From positions 1,240,001-1,304,000 of the forward strand of contig CANTAL010000024.1 of assembly GCA_947650365.1 (NCBI GenBank): a stretch of DNA of 64,000 nucleotides. The letters are read 5' to 3'. Positions 47,481-60,384 of the stretch are shown piece after piece (the first letter of the stretch is position 1; every line of letters begins with the position of its first letter). This DNA comes from Chamaelirium japonicum (taxonomy: Eukaryota; Streptophyta; Magnoliopsida; Liliales; Melanthiaceae). Below the pieces are notes generated by a model. It was not told the origin of the DNA, searched no databases, and saw nothing but the letters and a program-made list of their open reading frames with translations. The translations under genes and the position numbers were made by a program.

Positions 47481-50400
47481 AGAAGTGGAGTTTCGGAATT
47501 TAGATTCCTTCTTACTTCATATCTATCTCCGTGGCCAATGGACTAGAGCAGGACTTCTTCTCTTTTCTCTCTTCATTTATCTCTTTGTTATCTTCTCTCT
47601 TCTTCTCTCTCTTCTGTCTTTATTTCTCTCTCCGTTTTCTTATGACTGGTCGGTTGGGCCCGATATGCTCGTGCTGATAACGTGTTATGAGATGAGAAAA
47701 AAAAAGAGTCGTCAAACGTGTCCCACCCTAAAAGGGTCATATATTATTTATAGAGTAAGCTTACTTAGGGCCTAAGCAATCTATAGGAAAGGGGTCGTAT
47801 ATTATTTATAGGGTAACCTTACTTAGGGCCTAAGTAATATATAGGAAACCATAATCCATGGGAGAGATCAGACGGTGGATAGCCATCCCATCGAACGATC
47901 TTAGAACAGTTATAATGTTTTAAATTTTTTTAAAAAAAATATAAATGATTTTTAAAATAAAAAATTTAGATTACCTCATCTTCCTTCTTTACTTCCTATT
48001 ATTTAATTAATTTAATTAGTTTAATAAATAAAATAATTAAACAATTAAATAAATATTTAATTATATTTATAATTAAATAACTAAATTATTTAAATAATTT
48101 ATTTATTATTTAAATATTAAAATAAATAAGTATTTATTTTATTACTTTAAAAAATATTAAGTTATTTAAAAAAATATTTTATTATTTATATATTCAAATA
48201 ATTAACTAATTATTTAAATAATAAGTAAATAGTTATATAATTTATTTTTAATTTTATAACTTAATTAAATAATTAATTTTTTTTTTTAATTTATATATAA
48301 ATTTTATAATTTAATAAAATAATTCTTTAATTATTTAATTGCATTTTAATTTTTTTTTTTATTATTTATTTAAATATAAAATTATTTAATATTTAAATTA
48401 TTTATTTATTTTAGTAAATAATCTATTTAATATATTTCTTCACTAAATGAGATTTTAAATATTTCAATAATTGACTAATTATTTAGCTATTTAAAAATAA
48501 AATAATATTTTAAGAAATAACTAATAAAATAAAATAATTAATTAATTATATAATTAAATAAATATTTCTTTATTTAATAATTTAAATATTTAAATCGGTA
48601 TATAATTTAATTATTTAATAATATAATAAAAAAAATTAAAATAATTAAATAAGTTTAGAAAATTAATTATTTTATGAAAAACATAATTAATAAATTATTT
48701 AAATAATTTAATAATTAAATAAATTATTAATTTAATTTAAAAAAATTATAATAATATTACTATGATAAATCATAATAACATTGAGATGATACTATTGAGA
48801 AGTGGAGTTTTGAAATTTAGATTCCTTCTTACTTCACACCTATACCCGTGGCCAATGGACTTGAGTAGGACTTCTTCTCTCTTCTCTCTTCATTTCTCAC
48901 TCCGTTCTTTTCTTTCTTATTCTCTCTCTTCTATGGAGTTTTGGAATTTAGATTTTTTTACTTCATACCTATACCTATGGCGAATGGAGTGGAGCTGGAC
49001 TTCTTATCTTTTCTCTCTTTATTTATCTCTTTGTTCTCTTCTCTCTTATTCTCTCTCTTCTATCTTTATTTCTCTCACCATTTTTTGTAATTGGTCGGCT
49101 GAGCTCGACATGTTCGTACTAATAACATATTATGTGATGGGAGAAAAAGAGAACCGTTATATGTGTCGCACCCTAAAGGGGTCATATATTATTTATAGAG
49201 TAAGCTTACTTAATACCTAAGCAATCTATAGGAAACCCTAATCCATGGGAGACGAGAGAAGAGAATGGAGAGATTTAATTATATTATTAAGAAGTAGAGT
49301 TTTGGAATTTAGATTCCTTCATACTTCACACCTATACCCGTGGTGAATGGACTGGAGCAGGACTTCTTCTCTCTTCTCTCTTTGTTTATCTCTCCGTTCT
49401 CTCTCTTCTGTCTTCGTTTCTCTCTATGTTTTTTGGTGACTGGTCTGCTGGGCTCATTATGTTCATGCTGATAACGTATTGTGAGATTGGAGATTACTTA
49501 TTTATTTTAATTAATATTTCTTCAAATATTATAAAGAATATCATTTCTTTAAATATTTAAATAGTATCATCTCAATGTTATTATTTAAATATTTAATTAT
49601 AAAACATTACATAATTATTAAATAATTTATATAAATTTATGAGCATGAAAAATATTTTATTTCTCTTCTTCTCTCTTTATTTATCTCTCCATTCTCTTCT
49701 CTCTTCTTTTCTCTCTTATGTCTTCGTTTCTCGCACCGTTTTCTGATGACTGGTCGGCTGAGCTCGATATGTTCATGCTGATAATGTATTGTGAGAAGAG
49801 AAAAGAGAACAGAGAGATAAATAAAGAGAGAAGAGAGAAGTCTTCCTCCAATCCACTCGCCAAGGGTATTGGTGTGAAGTAAGAAGGAATCTAAATTCCA
49901 AAACTCTACTTCTCAATAATATAATTAAATCTCTCCGTTCTCTTCTTTCTTTTCCCATGGATTAGGGTTTCCCATGGATTAGGGTTTCCCATAGATTGCT
50001 AAGGCCCTAAGTAAGCATACCCTATAAATAATATACGACCCCTTTAGGGTGGGGCATGTTTGATGGCTCTCTCTTTCTCCTAATTCACAATACGTTATCA
50101 GCACGAACATGTCGAGCCCAACTGACCAGTCGCAAGAAAATGGAGAGAGAAACAAAGACAAAAGAGAGAAGAAAAAAGAAGACAACGGAGAGATAAATAA
50201 AGAAAGAAAAAATAAGAAGTCATGCTCCAGTCCATTCACCATGGGAATAGGTGTGAAGTAAGAAGGAATCTAAATTCCAAAACTCCACTTCTCAATAGTA
50301 TCATCTTAATGTTATTATGATTATCATAGTAAATTCCAAAACTCTCTTTATTTTAATTAAATAATTAATTTAATTAAAAAAATTACAGTAACATTATCAG

Positions 50401-52060
50401 CACGAAAAGGGAAAAAGTCCTACTCCAGTCCATTAGCCATGTGTATAGGTATAAAGTAAGAAGGAATCTAAATTACAAAACTCCATTTCTCAATATTTAT
50501 ATGACACCTTTATGGTGGGGCACATTTGATAGATCTTTCATTCTTCTACCTCACAACATGTTATCAGCACGAACATGTCGAGCACAGCCTACTAGTCACA
50601 AGAAAATAGAGAGAGAAACGAAGACAGAATAGAGAGAAAAAGAGAAAAGAGAAAACGAAGAGAGAAACGAAGACAGAAGAGAGAGAAAATGAGAGAAGAG
50701 AACGAAAATATAAACGAAGAGAGAAGAAGTCCTGCTCCAGGCCATTGGCTACGGATATAGATGTGAAGTAAGAAGAAATCTAAATTCCAATAGTCAACTT
50801 CTCAATATTTATACGACCCCTTTAGGGTGGAGCATATTTGACATCTTTTTCTTTCTCCTATCTTATAATACGTTATCAGTATGAACATGTCGAGCCCAGC
50901 CGATCAGTCACAAGAAAACGAAGAGAGAAATGAAGGCAGAGGAGAAAGAACAAGAAAGAAGAGAACGGAGAGATAAACGAAGACAGAATAGAGACGAAGT
51001 CCTGCCCTAGTCCACTAACCACGGGTCTAGGTGTGAAGTAAGAAGTAATCTAAATTCCAAAACTCCACTTCTTAATAATATAATTTACACTCGCCATTCT
51101 CTTCTCTCTTTTCCCATGGATTAGGGTTTCCTATAGATTGCTTAGGCCCTAAGTATGCTTACCCTATAAATAATAAATAATTTATGACCCCTTTATGGTG
51201 GGGCACATTTAAAGCTCTCTCTTTTTCTTATCTCACAACACGTTATCAGCACGAATATGTCGAGCCCAGCTGACCAGTCATAAGAAAACAGAGAGAGAAA
51301 CGAGGCCAGAAGAGAAGTTTTGGAATTTAGATTCCTTTTTACTTCACACCTATACCCATGGCCAAAGGATTGAAGTAGGACTTCTTCTCTCTTCTCTCTT
51401 CATTTATCACTTCGTTCTCTTCTCTCTTCTTCTCTTTCTTCTATGGAGTTTTTGAATTTAGATTCCTTCTTACTTCATACCTATACCCGTGGCCAATGGA
51501 CTTGAGCAGGACTTCTTCTTTATTGTCTCTTTGTTTATCTCTTTGTCCTCTTCTCTCTTCTGTCTTTGTTTCTCTCTCCGTTTTCTTGTGACTGGTCGGC
51601 TGGGCATGACATGTTCATGTTGATAACGTGTTGTGAGATGGGAGAATAGAGAGCCGGCATACATGCCGCACCCTAAAGGGGTCGTATAAATATTGAGAAG
51701 TGGAGTTTTGGAATTTATATTCCTTTTTACTTCATACCTATACCCGTGGCGAATGGACTAGAGCAGGACTTCTAATATCTTATCTTTTTGTTTATCTCTC
51801 CGTTCTTTTTTCTCTTTTTCTTTCTCTTCTGTCTTTATTTCTCTCTCCATTTTCTTGTGACTAGTTGGTTGGGCTCGACATGTTCGTACTGATAATGTAT
51901 TGTGAGAAGAGAAAAGAGAACCTAAAGAAAAAAATATAAATATCTCTATTTTTAATAATTAAATAGAAGTCTGTTCTTATCTTCTTTCTCTTTTATGGAG
52001 TTTTGGAATTTAGATTCCTTATTACTTCACACTTATATCCGTGGCCAATGGATTGGAGCA
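47480..52060. repeat. Direct paralogue of 200-4500
   Basis: Shares, in the same order and orientation, the doubled-TATA long LTR, two LTR heads, the TTATTTATTTTA stretch near 49500, the GAGCAT(G/A)AAAAATATTTTATTT segment (2209 and 49640), the TTTACACTCGCCATT joint (3508 and 51087) and the AATAATTAAATAGAAGTCT segment (4388 and 51955). Primer sites begin at - 47669, 49114, 49463, 49773, 51615, 51884 and at + 50093, 50559, 50871, 51241. Confidence 0.7.
47683..48867 (-). repeat. Long-form TRIM-family LTR (1185 bp), left arm
   Basis: Abuts the primer site at 47669-47682 and ends at the LTR head TTGAGTA at 48867. The TATA region is doubled (complement TATTTATA at 47745-47752 and 47803-47810). It carries GATCAGACGGTGGATAGCC near 47867, then about 780 bp of A/T-rich body. 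With its mirror at 52900-54092 it is the most complete long LTR in the window. Confidence 0.75.
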
Positions 52061-52509
52061 GGACTTCTTCTATCTTATCTTTTTGTTTATCTTTACATTC
52101 TCTTCTCTATTCTTCTCTCTTTTCTATCTTCTTTTCTCTCTTCTTCTCTCTCGTCTGTAGAGTTTTAGAATTTAGATTCCTTTTTACTCCACATCTATAC
52201 CCGTGGCCAATGGACTGGAGTATGACTTCTTCTCCCCTTCTCTCTTTGTTTATCTCTCCGTTCTATTCTCTCTTCTACCTAAATAATTTAATTAAATAAT
52301 ATAATTATTTAATCAAGAGAGAAACGAAGACAAAAGAGAGAAGAGAATAAAGAGATAAACGAAGAGAGAAGATAGTATAAGTCTTACTCCAGTCTATTCA
52401 CCACTGGTATAGGTGTAAAGTAAGAAGGAATCTAAATTCAAAACCTCTACTTCTCAATATTTATATGACCTCTTTAGGGTACGGTACGTGTGATGGCCCT
52501 TTATTTCTC
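49491..52509. repeat. Spacer of the giant inverted repeat
   Basis: About 3.0 kb of the same repeat family that has no mirror partner across the axis. Its order matches 2020-4500 directly. Contains plus primer sites 50093, 50559, 50871, 51241 and minus sites 49773, 51615, 51884. Confidence 0.65.
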
Positions 52510-52899
52510 CCATCTCACAACACGTTATCAACACGAACATGTCGTGCCCAGGTGAGACAAGAAAACGAAGATAGAAACGATGACAGAAGAGAGAGAAGAA
52601 GAGAGAAGAGGATAGAGAGATAAACGAAGAGAAAAGAGAGAAAAAGGCCGGATGCAGTCCAGGGGTATAGATGTGAAGTAAGAAGGAATCTAAATTCTAA
52701 AACTCCACTTCTCAATAATATAATTAATCTCTTTATGCTCTTCTCTCATCTCGCATGGAGAAGAAGTCCTGCTCCACTCTATTTGCCATAGGTATAGGTA
52801 TGAAGTAAAAAAAATCTAAATTCCAAAATTCGATAGAAGTGAGATAATAAGAAAGAAAAGAACGGAGTGAGAAATAAAGAGAGAAGAGAGAAGAAGTCC

Positions 52900-54092
52900 T
52901 ACTCAAGTCCATTGGCCACGGGTATAGGTGTGAAGTAAGAAGGAATCTAAATTTCAAAACTCCACTTCTCAATAGTATCATCTCAATGTTATTATGATTT
53001 ATCATAGTAATATTATTATAATTTTTTTAAATTAAATTAATAATTTATTTAATTATTAAATTATTTAAATAATTTATTAATTATATTTTTCATAAAATAA
53101 TTTATTTTTTAAACTTATTTAATTATTTTAATTTTTTTTATTATATTATTAAATAATTAAATTATATACCGATTTAAATATTTAAATTATTAAATAAATA
53201 AATATTGATTTAATTATATAATTAATTAATTCTTTTATTTTATTAGTTATTTCTTAAAATATTATTTTATTTTTAGATAGTTAAATAATTAGTCAATTAT
53301 TGAAATATTTAAAATCTCATTTAGTGAAGATATATATTAAATAGATTATTTACTAAAATAAATAAATAATTTAAATATTAAATAATTTTATAGTTAAATA
53401 AATAATATTAAAATAAATTAATATGCAATAAAATAATTAAAGAATTATTTTATTAAATTATAAAATATATATTTAAATTAAAAAAAAAATTAATTATTTA
53501 ATTAAGTTATAAAATTAAAAATAAATTATATAACTATTTACTTATTATTTAAATAATTAGTTAATTATTTGAATATATAAATAATAAAATATTTTTTTAA
53601 ATAACTTAATATTTTTTGAAGTAATAAAATAAATACTTATTTATTTTATTATTTAAATAATAAATAAATTATTTAAATAATTTAGTTATTTAATTATAAA
53701 TATAATTAAATATTTATTTATTTATTTAATTATTTAATTATTTTATTTATTAAACTAATTAAATTAATTAAATAATAGGAAGTAAAGAAGGAAGATGCGG
53801 TAATCTGAATTTTTTATTTTAAAAATCATTTATATTTTTTTAAAAAAAAATTTAAAACATTATAACTGTTCTAAGATCATTCGATGGGATGGCTATCCAC
53901 CGTCTGATCTCTCCCATGGATTATGGTTTCCTATATATTACTTAGGCCCTAAGTAAGGTTACCCTATAAATAATATACGACCCCTTTCCTATAGATTGCT
54001 TAGGCCCAAAGTAAGCTTACTCTATAAATAATATATGACCCTTTTAGGGTGGGACACGTTTGACGACTCTTTTTTTTTCTCATCTCATAACA
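52900..54092 (+). repeat. Long-form TRIM-family LTR (1193 bp), right arm
   Basis: Mirror of 47683-48867. Opens TACTCAAGTCCATTGGCC, has an A/T-rich body at about 53000-53780, GATGGCTATCCACCGTC near 53888 and a doubled promoter region, and ends CATAACA directly before the primer site at 54093. Confidence 0.75.
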
Positions 54093-57000
54093 CGTTATCA
54101 GCACGAGCATATCGAGCCCAACCGACCAGTCATAAGAAAACGGAGAAAGAAATAAAGACAGAAGAGAGAGAAGAAGAGAGAAGATAACAAAGAGATAAAT
54201 GAAGAGAGAAAAGAGAAGAAGTCCTGCTCTAGTCCATTGGCCACGGAGATAGATATAAAGTAAGAAGGAATCTAAATTCCAAAACTCCACTTCTTAATAC
54301 TATAATTAAATCTATCCATTTTCTTCTTTATTCCACCTCAGAACATTTTATCAGCACAAAAATATCGAGCCCAACCGACCAGTCATAAAAAAACAGAGAG
54401 AGAAACAAAGATCGAAGAGAGAGAAGAAGAAAGAAGAGAATGGAGAGATAAACGAAGAGAGAAGAGAGAAGAAGTCCTGCTCCAGTCCATTGGCCATGGG
54501 TATAGGTGTAAAGTAAGAAGGAATCTAAATTCTAAAACTCCACAGAAAAGAGAGAAGAAAAGAGAAGAGAATATAGAGATAAATGAAGAGAGAAGAGAGA
54601 AGAAGTCTGCTCCAGTCCATTGTCCACAGGTATAGGTGTGAAGTAAGAAGAAATCTAAATTCCAAAACTTCACTTATATCTTTATATATCTCTCTGTTAT
54701 CTTTTCTCTTCTTTTCTCTCTTCTATGTAGTTTTTGAATTTAGATTCCTTCTTACTTCACACCTATACCCATGGCTACTAGACTGGAGCAGGACTTCTTC
54801 TCTCTTCTCTCTTTATTTATCTCCCTGTTCTCTTCTCTCTTCTTCTTTTTCTTCTGTCTTAGTTTCTCCCTCAATTAAATAATTATATTATTTAATTAAA
54901 TATTTAGGTTGAAGAGAGAAGAAAATGGAGAGATAAACGAAGAGAGAAGGGCAAAAGTAGTCTTGCTCCAATCCATTGGCCAAGGGTATAAGTGTAAAGT
55001 AAGAAGGAATCTAAATTTCAAAACTCCATAGAAGAGAGAGAAGAAGAGAGAAGAGAACGGAGAATAGAAAAGAAAGAGAAGAATCGACAAGAGAATATAG
55101 AGATTAACGAAGAGAGAAGAGAGAAGAAGTAATGCTCCAGTCTATTGGCCTCAGGTATAGGTATGAAGTAATAAGGAATCTTAATTCCAAAACTCCACAG
55201 AAGAGACAGAAGATAAGGAAAGACTTCTACTTAATTATTAAAACTAGAGAGATTTATATTAATTTATTTAAGTCCTCTGCTCTTTTCTCACAACATGTTA
55301 TCAGCACGAACATATTGAGCCCTACCAACTAGTCATAAGAAAACGGAGAGAGAAACAAAGATAAAAGAAAGAGAAAAAGATAGAAGAGAACGGAGAGATA
55401 AATGAAGAGAGAAGAGAAAAGAAGTCCTGCTCCAATCCATTGGCCATGGGTATAAGTGTGAAGTAAAAAAGAATCTAAATTCTAAAACTCCACTTCTTAA
55501 TATTTATATGACCCCTTTAGGGTAGGGCACGTGTGATGGCTCTCTCTTTCTCCAATCTCATAACACGTTATCAGCATGAATATATCGAGCCCAGTCGACC
55601 AATTATAAGAAAATAGAGTGAGAAACGAAGACAAAAGAAAAAGAAGAAGAGAGAAGTGAACGGAGAGATAAATAAAAAGAGAAGAGAGAAGAAGTCTTGC
55701 TCTAATCCATTGGCAATGGGTATAGGTGTAAAGTAAGAAGGAATCTAAATTCAAAAACTCAACAGAAGAGAGAGAAGAAGAGGGAAGAGAATAGAGAGAT
55801 AAATAAAGAGAGAAGAAAGAAGAAGTCCTACTCTAATCCAAAACTTCACTTATGTCTTCGTTTATTTCTCTATTTTCTTAGGACTGGTCTGCTGGGCTCG
55901 ACATGTTCGTACTAATAACATGTTGTGAGATGGGAGATAGAGAGAGCTGTCAAACATGCACCACCCTAAATGGGTCATATATTATTTATTATTTATAGAG
56001 TAAGCTTACTTAGGGTCTAAGCAGTCTATGGGAAACCCTAATCCATGGGAGAAGAGAGAAGAGAATGGAGAGATTTAATTATATTATTGAAAAGTGGAGT
56101 TTTGGAATTTAGATTACTTCTTACTTTATACCTAGACCCGTGGCCAATGGACTGTAGTAGGACTTCTTCTCTCTTTTCTCTTTATTTATCTCTCCGTTAT
56201 CTTCTATCTTGTTCTTTCTCTTTTGTTTTTTCTCTATCTCCGTTTTCTTATAACTGATCAGCTAGGCTCGACATGTTCATACTGATAACGTGTTATGAGA
56301 TAGAGAAAGAGAGAGCCGTCAAATGTGCACCACTCTAAAGGGGTCGTATAAATATTGAGAAGTTGAGTTTTTAAATTTAGATTTCATCTTACTTCACACC
56401 TATACTCATGGCAAATAGATTAGAGCAGGACTTCTTCTCTCTTTGTTTATCTCTTCATTCTCTTCTCTCTTCTTTTCTCTCTTCTGTCTTTGTTTCTCTC
56501 TCTGTTTTCTCTTCTCTCTTCTTCTCTCTCTTCTGTGTTCGTTTCTCTCTCTGCTTTCACTTGACTGGTAGGCTGGGCTCAATATATTTATTCTGATAAT
56601 ATATTATGAGTAGAAGAAAGAGAGAGCCATCAAACGTGCCCCACCCTAAAGGGGTCATATAAATATTGAGAAGTAGAGTTTTGTAATTTAGATTCCTTCT
56701 TACTTCATACGTATACCCATGGCCAATGGACTGGAGCAGGATTTCTTCTCTTTTCGTATTAATAATATTACTATAATTTTTTTAATTAAATTAATTATTT
56801 AATTAAAATGAAGAGAGTTTTGGAATTTACTATGATAATCATAATAAGTTCGAGATGATGCTAATGAGAAGTGGAGTTTTGGAATTTAGATTCCTTCTTA
56901 CTTCACACTTATACCCATGGCGAATGGACTGGAGTAGGACTTCTTTTCTCTTTTCTCTTTGTTTATCTCTCCGTTCTCTTCTCTTTTCTTCTCTCTTTTT

Positions 57001-58435
57001 TATTTTTGTTTCTTTTTTTGTTTCCTTACGACTGGTCGGCTGGGCTCGACATGTTCATACTGATAACGAATTATGAGATAGGAGAAAGATAGAGCCATCA
57101 AACATGCCCCACTATAAAGGGACCGTATTTATTTATAGGGTAAACTTACTTAGGGCCTAAGTAATCTATGGGAAACCCTAATCCATAGGAGAATAGGGAA
57201 GAGAATGGAGATATTTAATTATATTATTGAGAAGTCGAGTTTTGGAATTTAGATTCCTTCTTACTTCACTCCTATACCCATGGTGAATGGACTGGAGTAA
57301 GACTTCTTCTTTTTTCTCTTTTTATTATTCTTTCTGTTCTCTTCTCTCTTCTTCTCTCTTCTCATAACACATTATCAGCACGAATATATCGAGCCTAGCC
57401 GACCAGTCACAAGAAAACAGTGCAAGAAACGAAGACAGAAGAGAGAGAAGAAGAGAGAAAAGAACAGAGAGATAAATAAAGAGAGAAGAAGAGAAATAAA
57501 ATATTTTTTGTGCTTATAAATTTATATAAATTATTTAATAAATATATAATAATTTATGATAATAAGAAAACAGAGAGATAAACGAAGAAAGAAGAGAGAA
57601 GAAGTCCTACTCCAGTCCATTGGCCACGGGTATAGGTGTGAAGTAAGAAGGAATCTAAATTCCAAAACTCCACTTCTCATAAGAAGTGGAGTTTTGGATT
57701 TTAGATTCCTTCTTACTTCACACCTATACCCGTGGCCATTGCACTGAAGCAGGTCTTTTTCTTTCTTCTCTCTTCATTTATCTCTATGTTCTCTCTGTTC
57801 TTTTTTCTCTTCTTCTCTCTCTTCTGTGTTCATTTCTCTCTCCGTTTTTTTGTGACTGGTCGGTTGGGGTCGACATGTTTATTCTGATAATATGTTATAA
57901 GAAGAGAGAAGAAAAGAGAAGAGAACGGAGAGATAAACGAAGAGAGGTGTCTTGTTTATGTCCATTTACCATGGGTATTGGTATGAAGAAAGAAGGAACC
58001 TAAATTCCAAAACTCTATTTCTCAATAATACAATTAAATCTCTCCGTTCTCTTCTTGATCTCTTATATGGATTAGGGTTTCCTATAGATTGCTTAGGCCC
58101 TAAGTAAGCTAACCTTATAAATAATATACGATCCCCTTGGGGTGGGGAACGTTTGACGGCTCTCTCTTTCTCCTATACGCAACACATTATCAGCAAAAAC
58201 ATATCGAGCCCAGCCGACCAGTCGTAAGAAAAGGGAGAGAGAAACAAAGACAGAAGTGGAGTTTTAGAATTTAGATTCCTTCTAACTTCACAACTATACC
58301 CGTGACCAATGGAGTGGAGCAGAACTTCTTCTCTCTTCTCTCTTTGTTTATTTCTCCATTCTCTTCTATCTTCTCCTATAGATTAGGGTTTCACATAGAT
58401 TTCTTAGGCCCTAAGTAAGCTTACCCTATAAATAA

Positions 58436-60342
58436 CTAGTGCATACCCGTGCCTGTCGGCTCTGCAGTGGGCTGCCTTCGGTGACAAAACACAGTTGGAC
58501 TGCCTTCGATGGTAACACACCTATCGGCACTGCAGTGGGCCACCTTCGGTTGCAAAGACATCCCCCAGATATCACCACTACCACCCACAACGTCGTATTC
58601 GAAAGCCCGTGTCCAAGGGCATAAAAAAGATTTCGAAAGCGGCAAAAAATATTTCGATGGCAAGAACTATATTTTGAGGGAGATGACAATAATTCAAAGG
58701 TGACGACATAATTTCGGGAGATGTGACAATATTTTAACTCTTTCGGCATCACACATTCAATAGCTCATAAAGAATTTTAAAAATTTGAATATAATTTGAT
58801 TGATTCTTTAAAACAAACAAAACTATAACTTGAATGAGTTGAATCTGGCAAGCTAAAAAAAACAAAAACAAAACGGAAAGAACAAAAAAACAACAAAAAG
58901 GGAAAAATAAATAACAAAACAAAAATAAAAACAGAGCTGAAAATAAAAAAAAATAGGGAAGGAAAAGAAAAGAAGAATCGGTAAAAGAACAAAAAAAAAG
59001 GAAACCAAATAAAGAAGGAAAAAAAAAACTATATATATAGAGAGAGAGGGCAGGGAAGAGCCACCGGCCAATCTCGCCCCGATCTCGCCCTCCCCTGAAC
59101 ATATGGAAAAAATTTGTAAATGAACAAAAAGAACAAAATAGAGAGAGAAAAAAAATTGAAAAGAATGGGACTGTAGAGAGAGAGAGAGAGAGCAAGAGAG
59201 GGAGAGCAGGGAGGAGACACCGGGTGTTATCGGTGTGTCGGATCGGAGAAAGAGGCGGCAGAGCAGAGGGATGGATCTGACAACCCTGTATGCTCCAACT
59301 GTTGTGTCGATTCAAGTAGCCCAGCGCGTCGGCTTAGAGGAGGCGGCGAGGGGCCGCATCTGACACCCCCGCACACTCTCGCTGTTATTTTGCACCGGAG
59401 GTGTCAGGGCACCAATTTGTGCAGCTCGACGTGTCGGATTGGAGGAGGCCACACAATGCCAGATCTGGTACCCCCGCACGCTGCTAGTACTGCTATGCGC
59501 CAGAGGAGGGGCTTCAGGGAGAATGTCATCCTGCAACCCATTAATCAGCTATTTTTTGACAATAGTTTGAGAAGATTTGATGTTCAGAATTGCTTAGACA
59601 GAATGAAAAGAAAAAAAATAGTACTGGAAAACAATGCAAAGGTAGATATTTAAGACATATTCAGATCATGCACTGTCATCATTATAGCTTAATGGGGCAG
59701 GTTTATCTCTAATTTTTATCACTCAAAGGGAAAGGAAAACGATAAAAATGGCACTAAGCTTCCACCAATTGATTCATCAAGTGCAACCGAATAAGGCAAG
59801 GAAATCTCTATAAAATTGTGTGGATATTCAATCATATTATGAAACTTGGAAATTTTAAGCTATATAGGGACTACATACCTATAACTTAAGGTTTGAATCA
59901 AAATTCATAACAGCCGATTCTTCATTAAAGTTTCAGATCATGCACTGTCATCATCTTTATTCTAAGGACTAAGAACAACATTATCTTGGCTGTGTTCTAA
60001 ATGCACTTGTTACATCAAAGCAGCACAATCTGGTCACCACACCATTAGTCTGCTTTGGAAATCAAAAGGTTCAGTCAATTAGGTCTCCTTCAAGTTTTGG
60101 ATCCTACCGTGATAGGAGAGGAAAAAAAAAGGGGAAAAAATCAAGGCCATCCACAATACCAATGATAGGTGACTAATTCCCTAAATTTCATTAACAAATA
60201 ATCAAAGCTACAACATTAGTATAATGTAGAGATTATAGCAAATAAAAAAAAACTAAAGTTACAATCTTAGCTTGTAAATCTCCATGACTATCGAGCAAAG
60301 CTGATCGCCCAGGGGAAAAGGGATAGGAGAAATATGACTGCA

Positions 60343-60384
<42 letters not shown>

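Larger units (their letters stand above)
38113..49490 (+). repeat. Left arm of a giant inverted repeat
   Basis: Units, Helitron and long LTR appear in exactly mirrored order in the right arm. Mirrored primer-site pairs include 38827(+)/63277(-), 39213(-)/62891(+), 43885(-)/58185(+), 44977(+)/57055(-), 45755(+)/56277(-), 47669(-)/54093(+) and 49463(-)/52523(+). A hand comparison of about 650 bp at the outer end (38115-38760 against 63360-64000) gave about 3% mismatches. About 100 bp next to the Helitron (39181-39287 against 62830-62936) is identical. The outer limit is set by the window edge and the arm may be longer. Confidence 0.85.
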
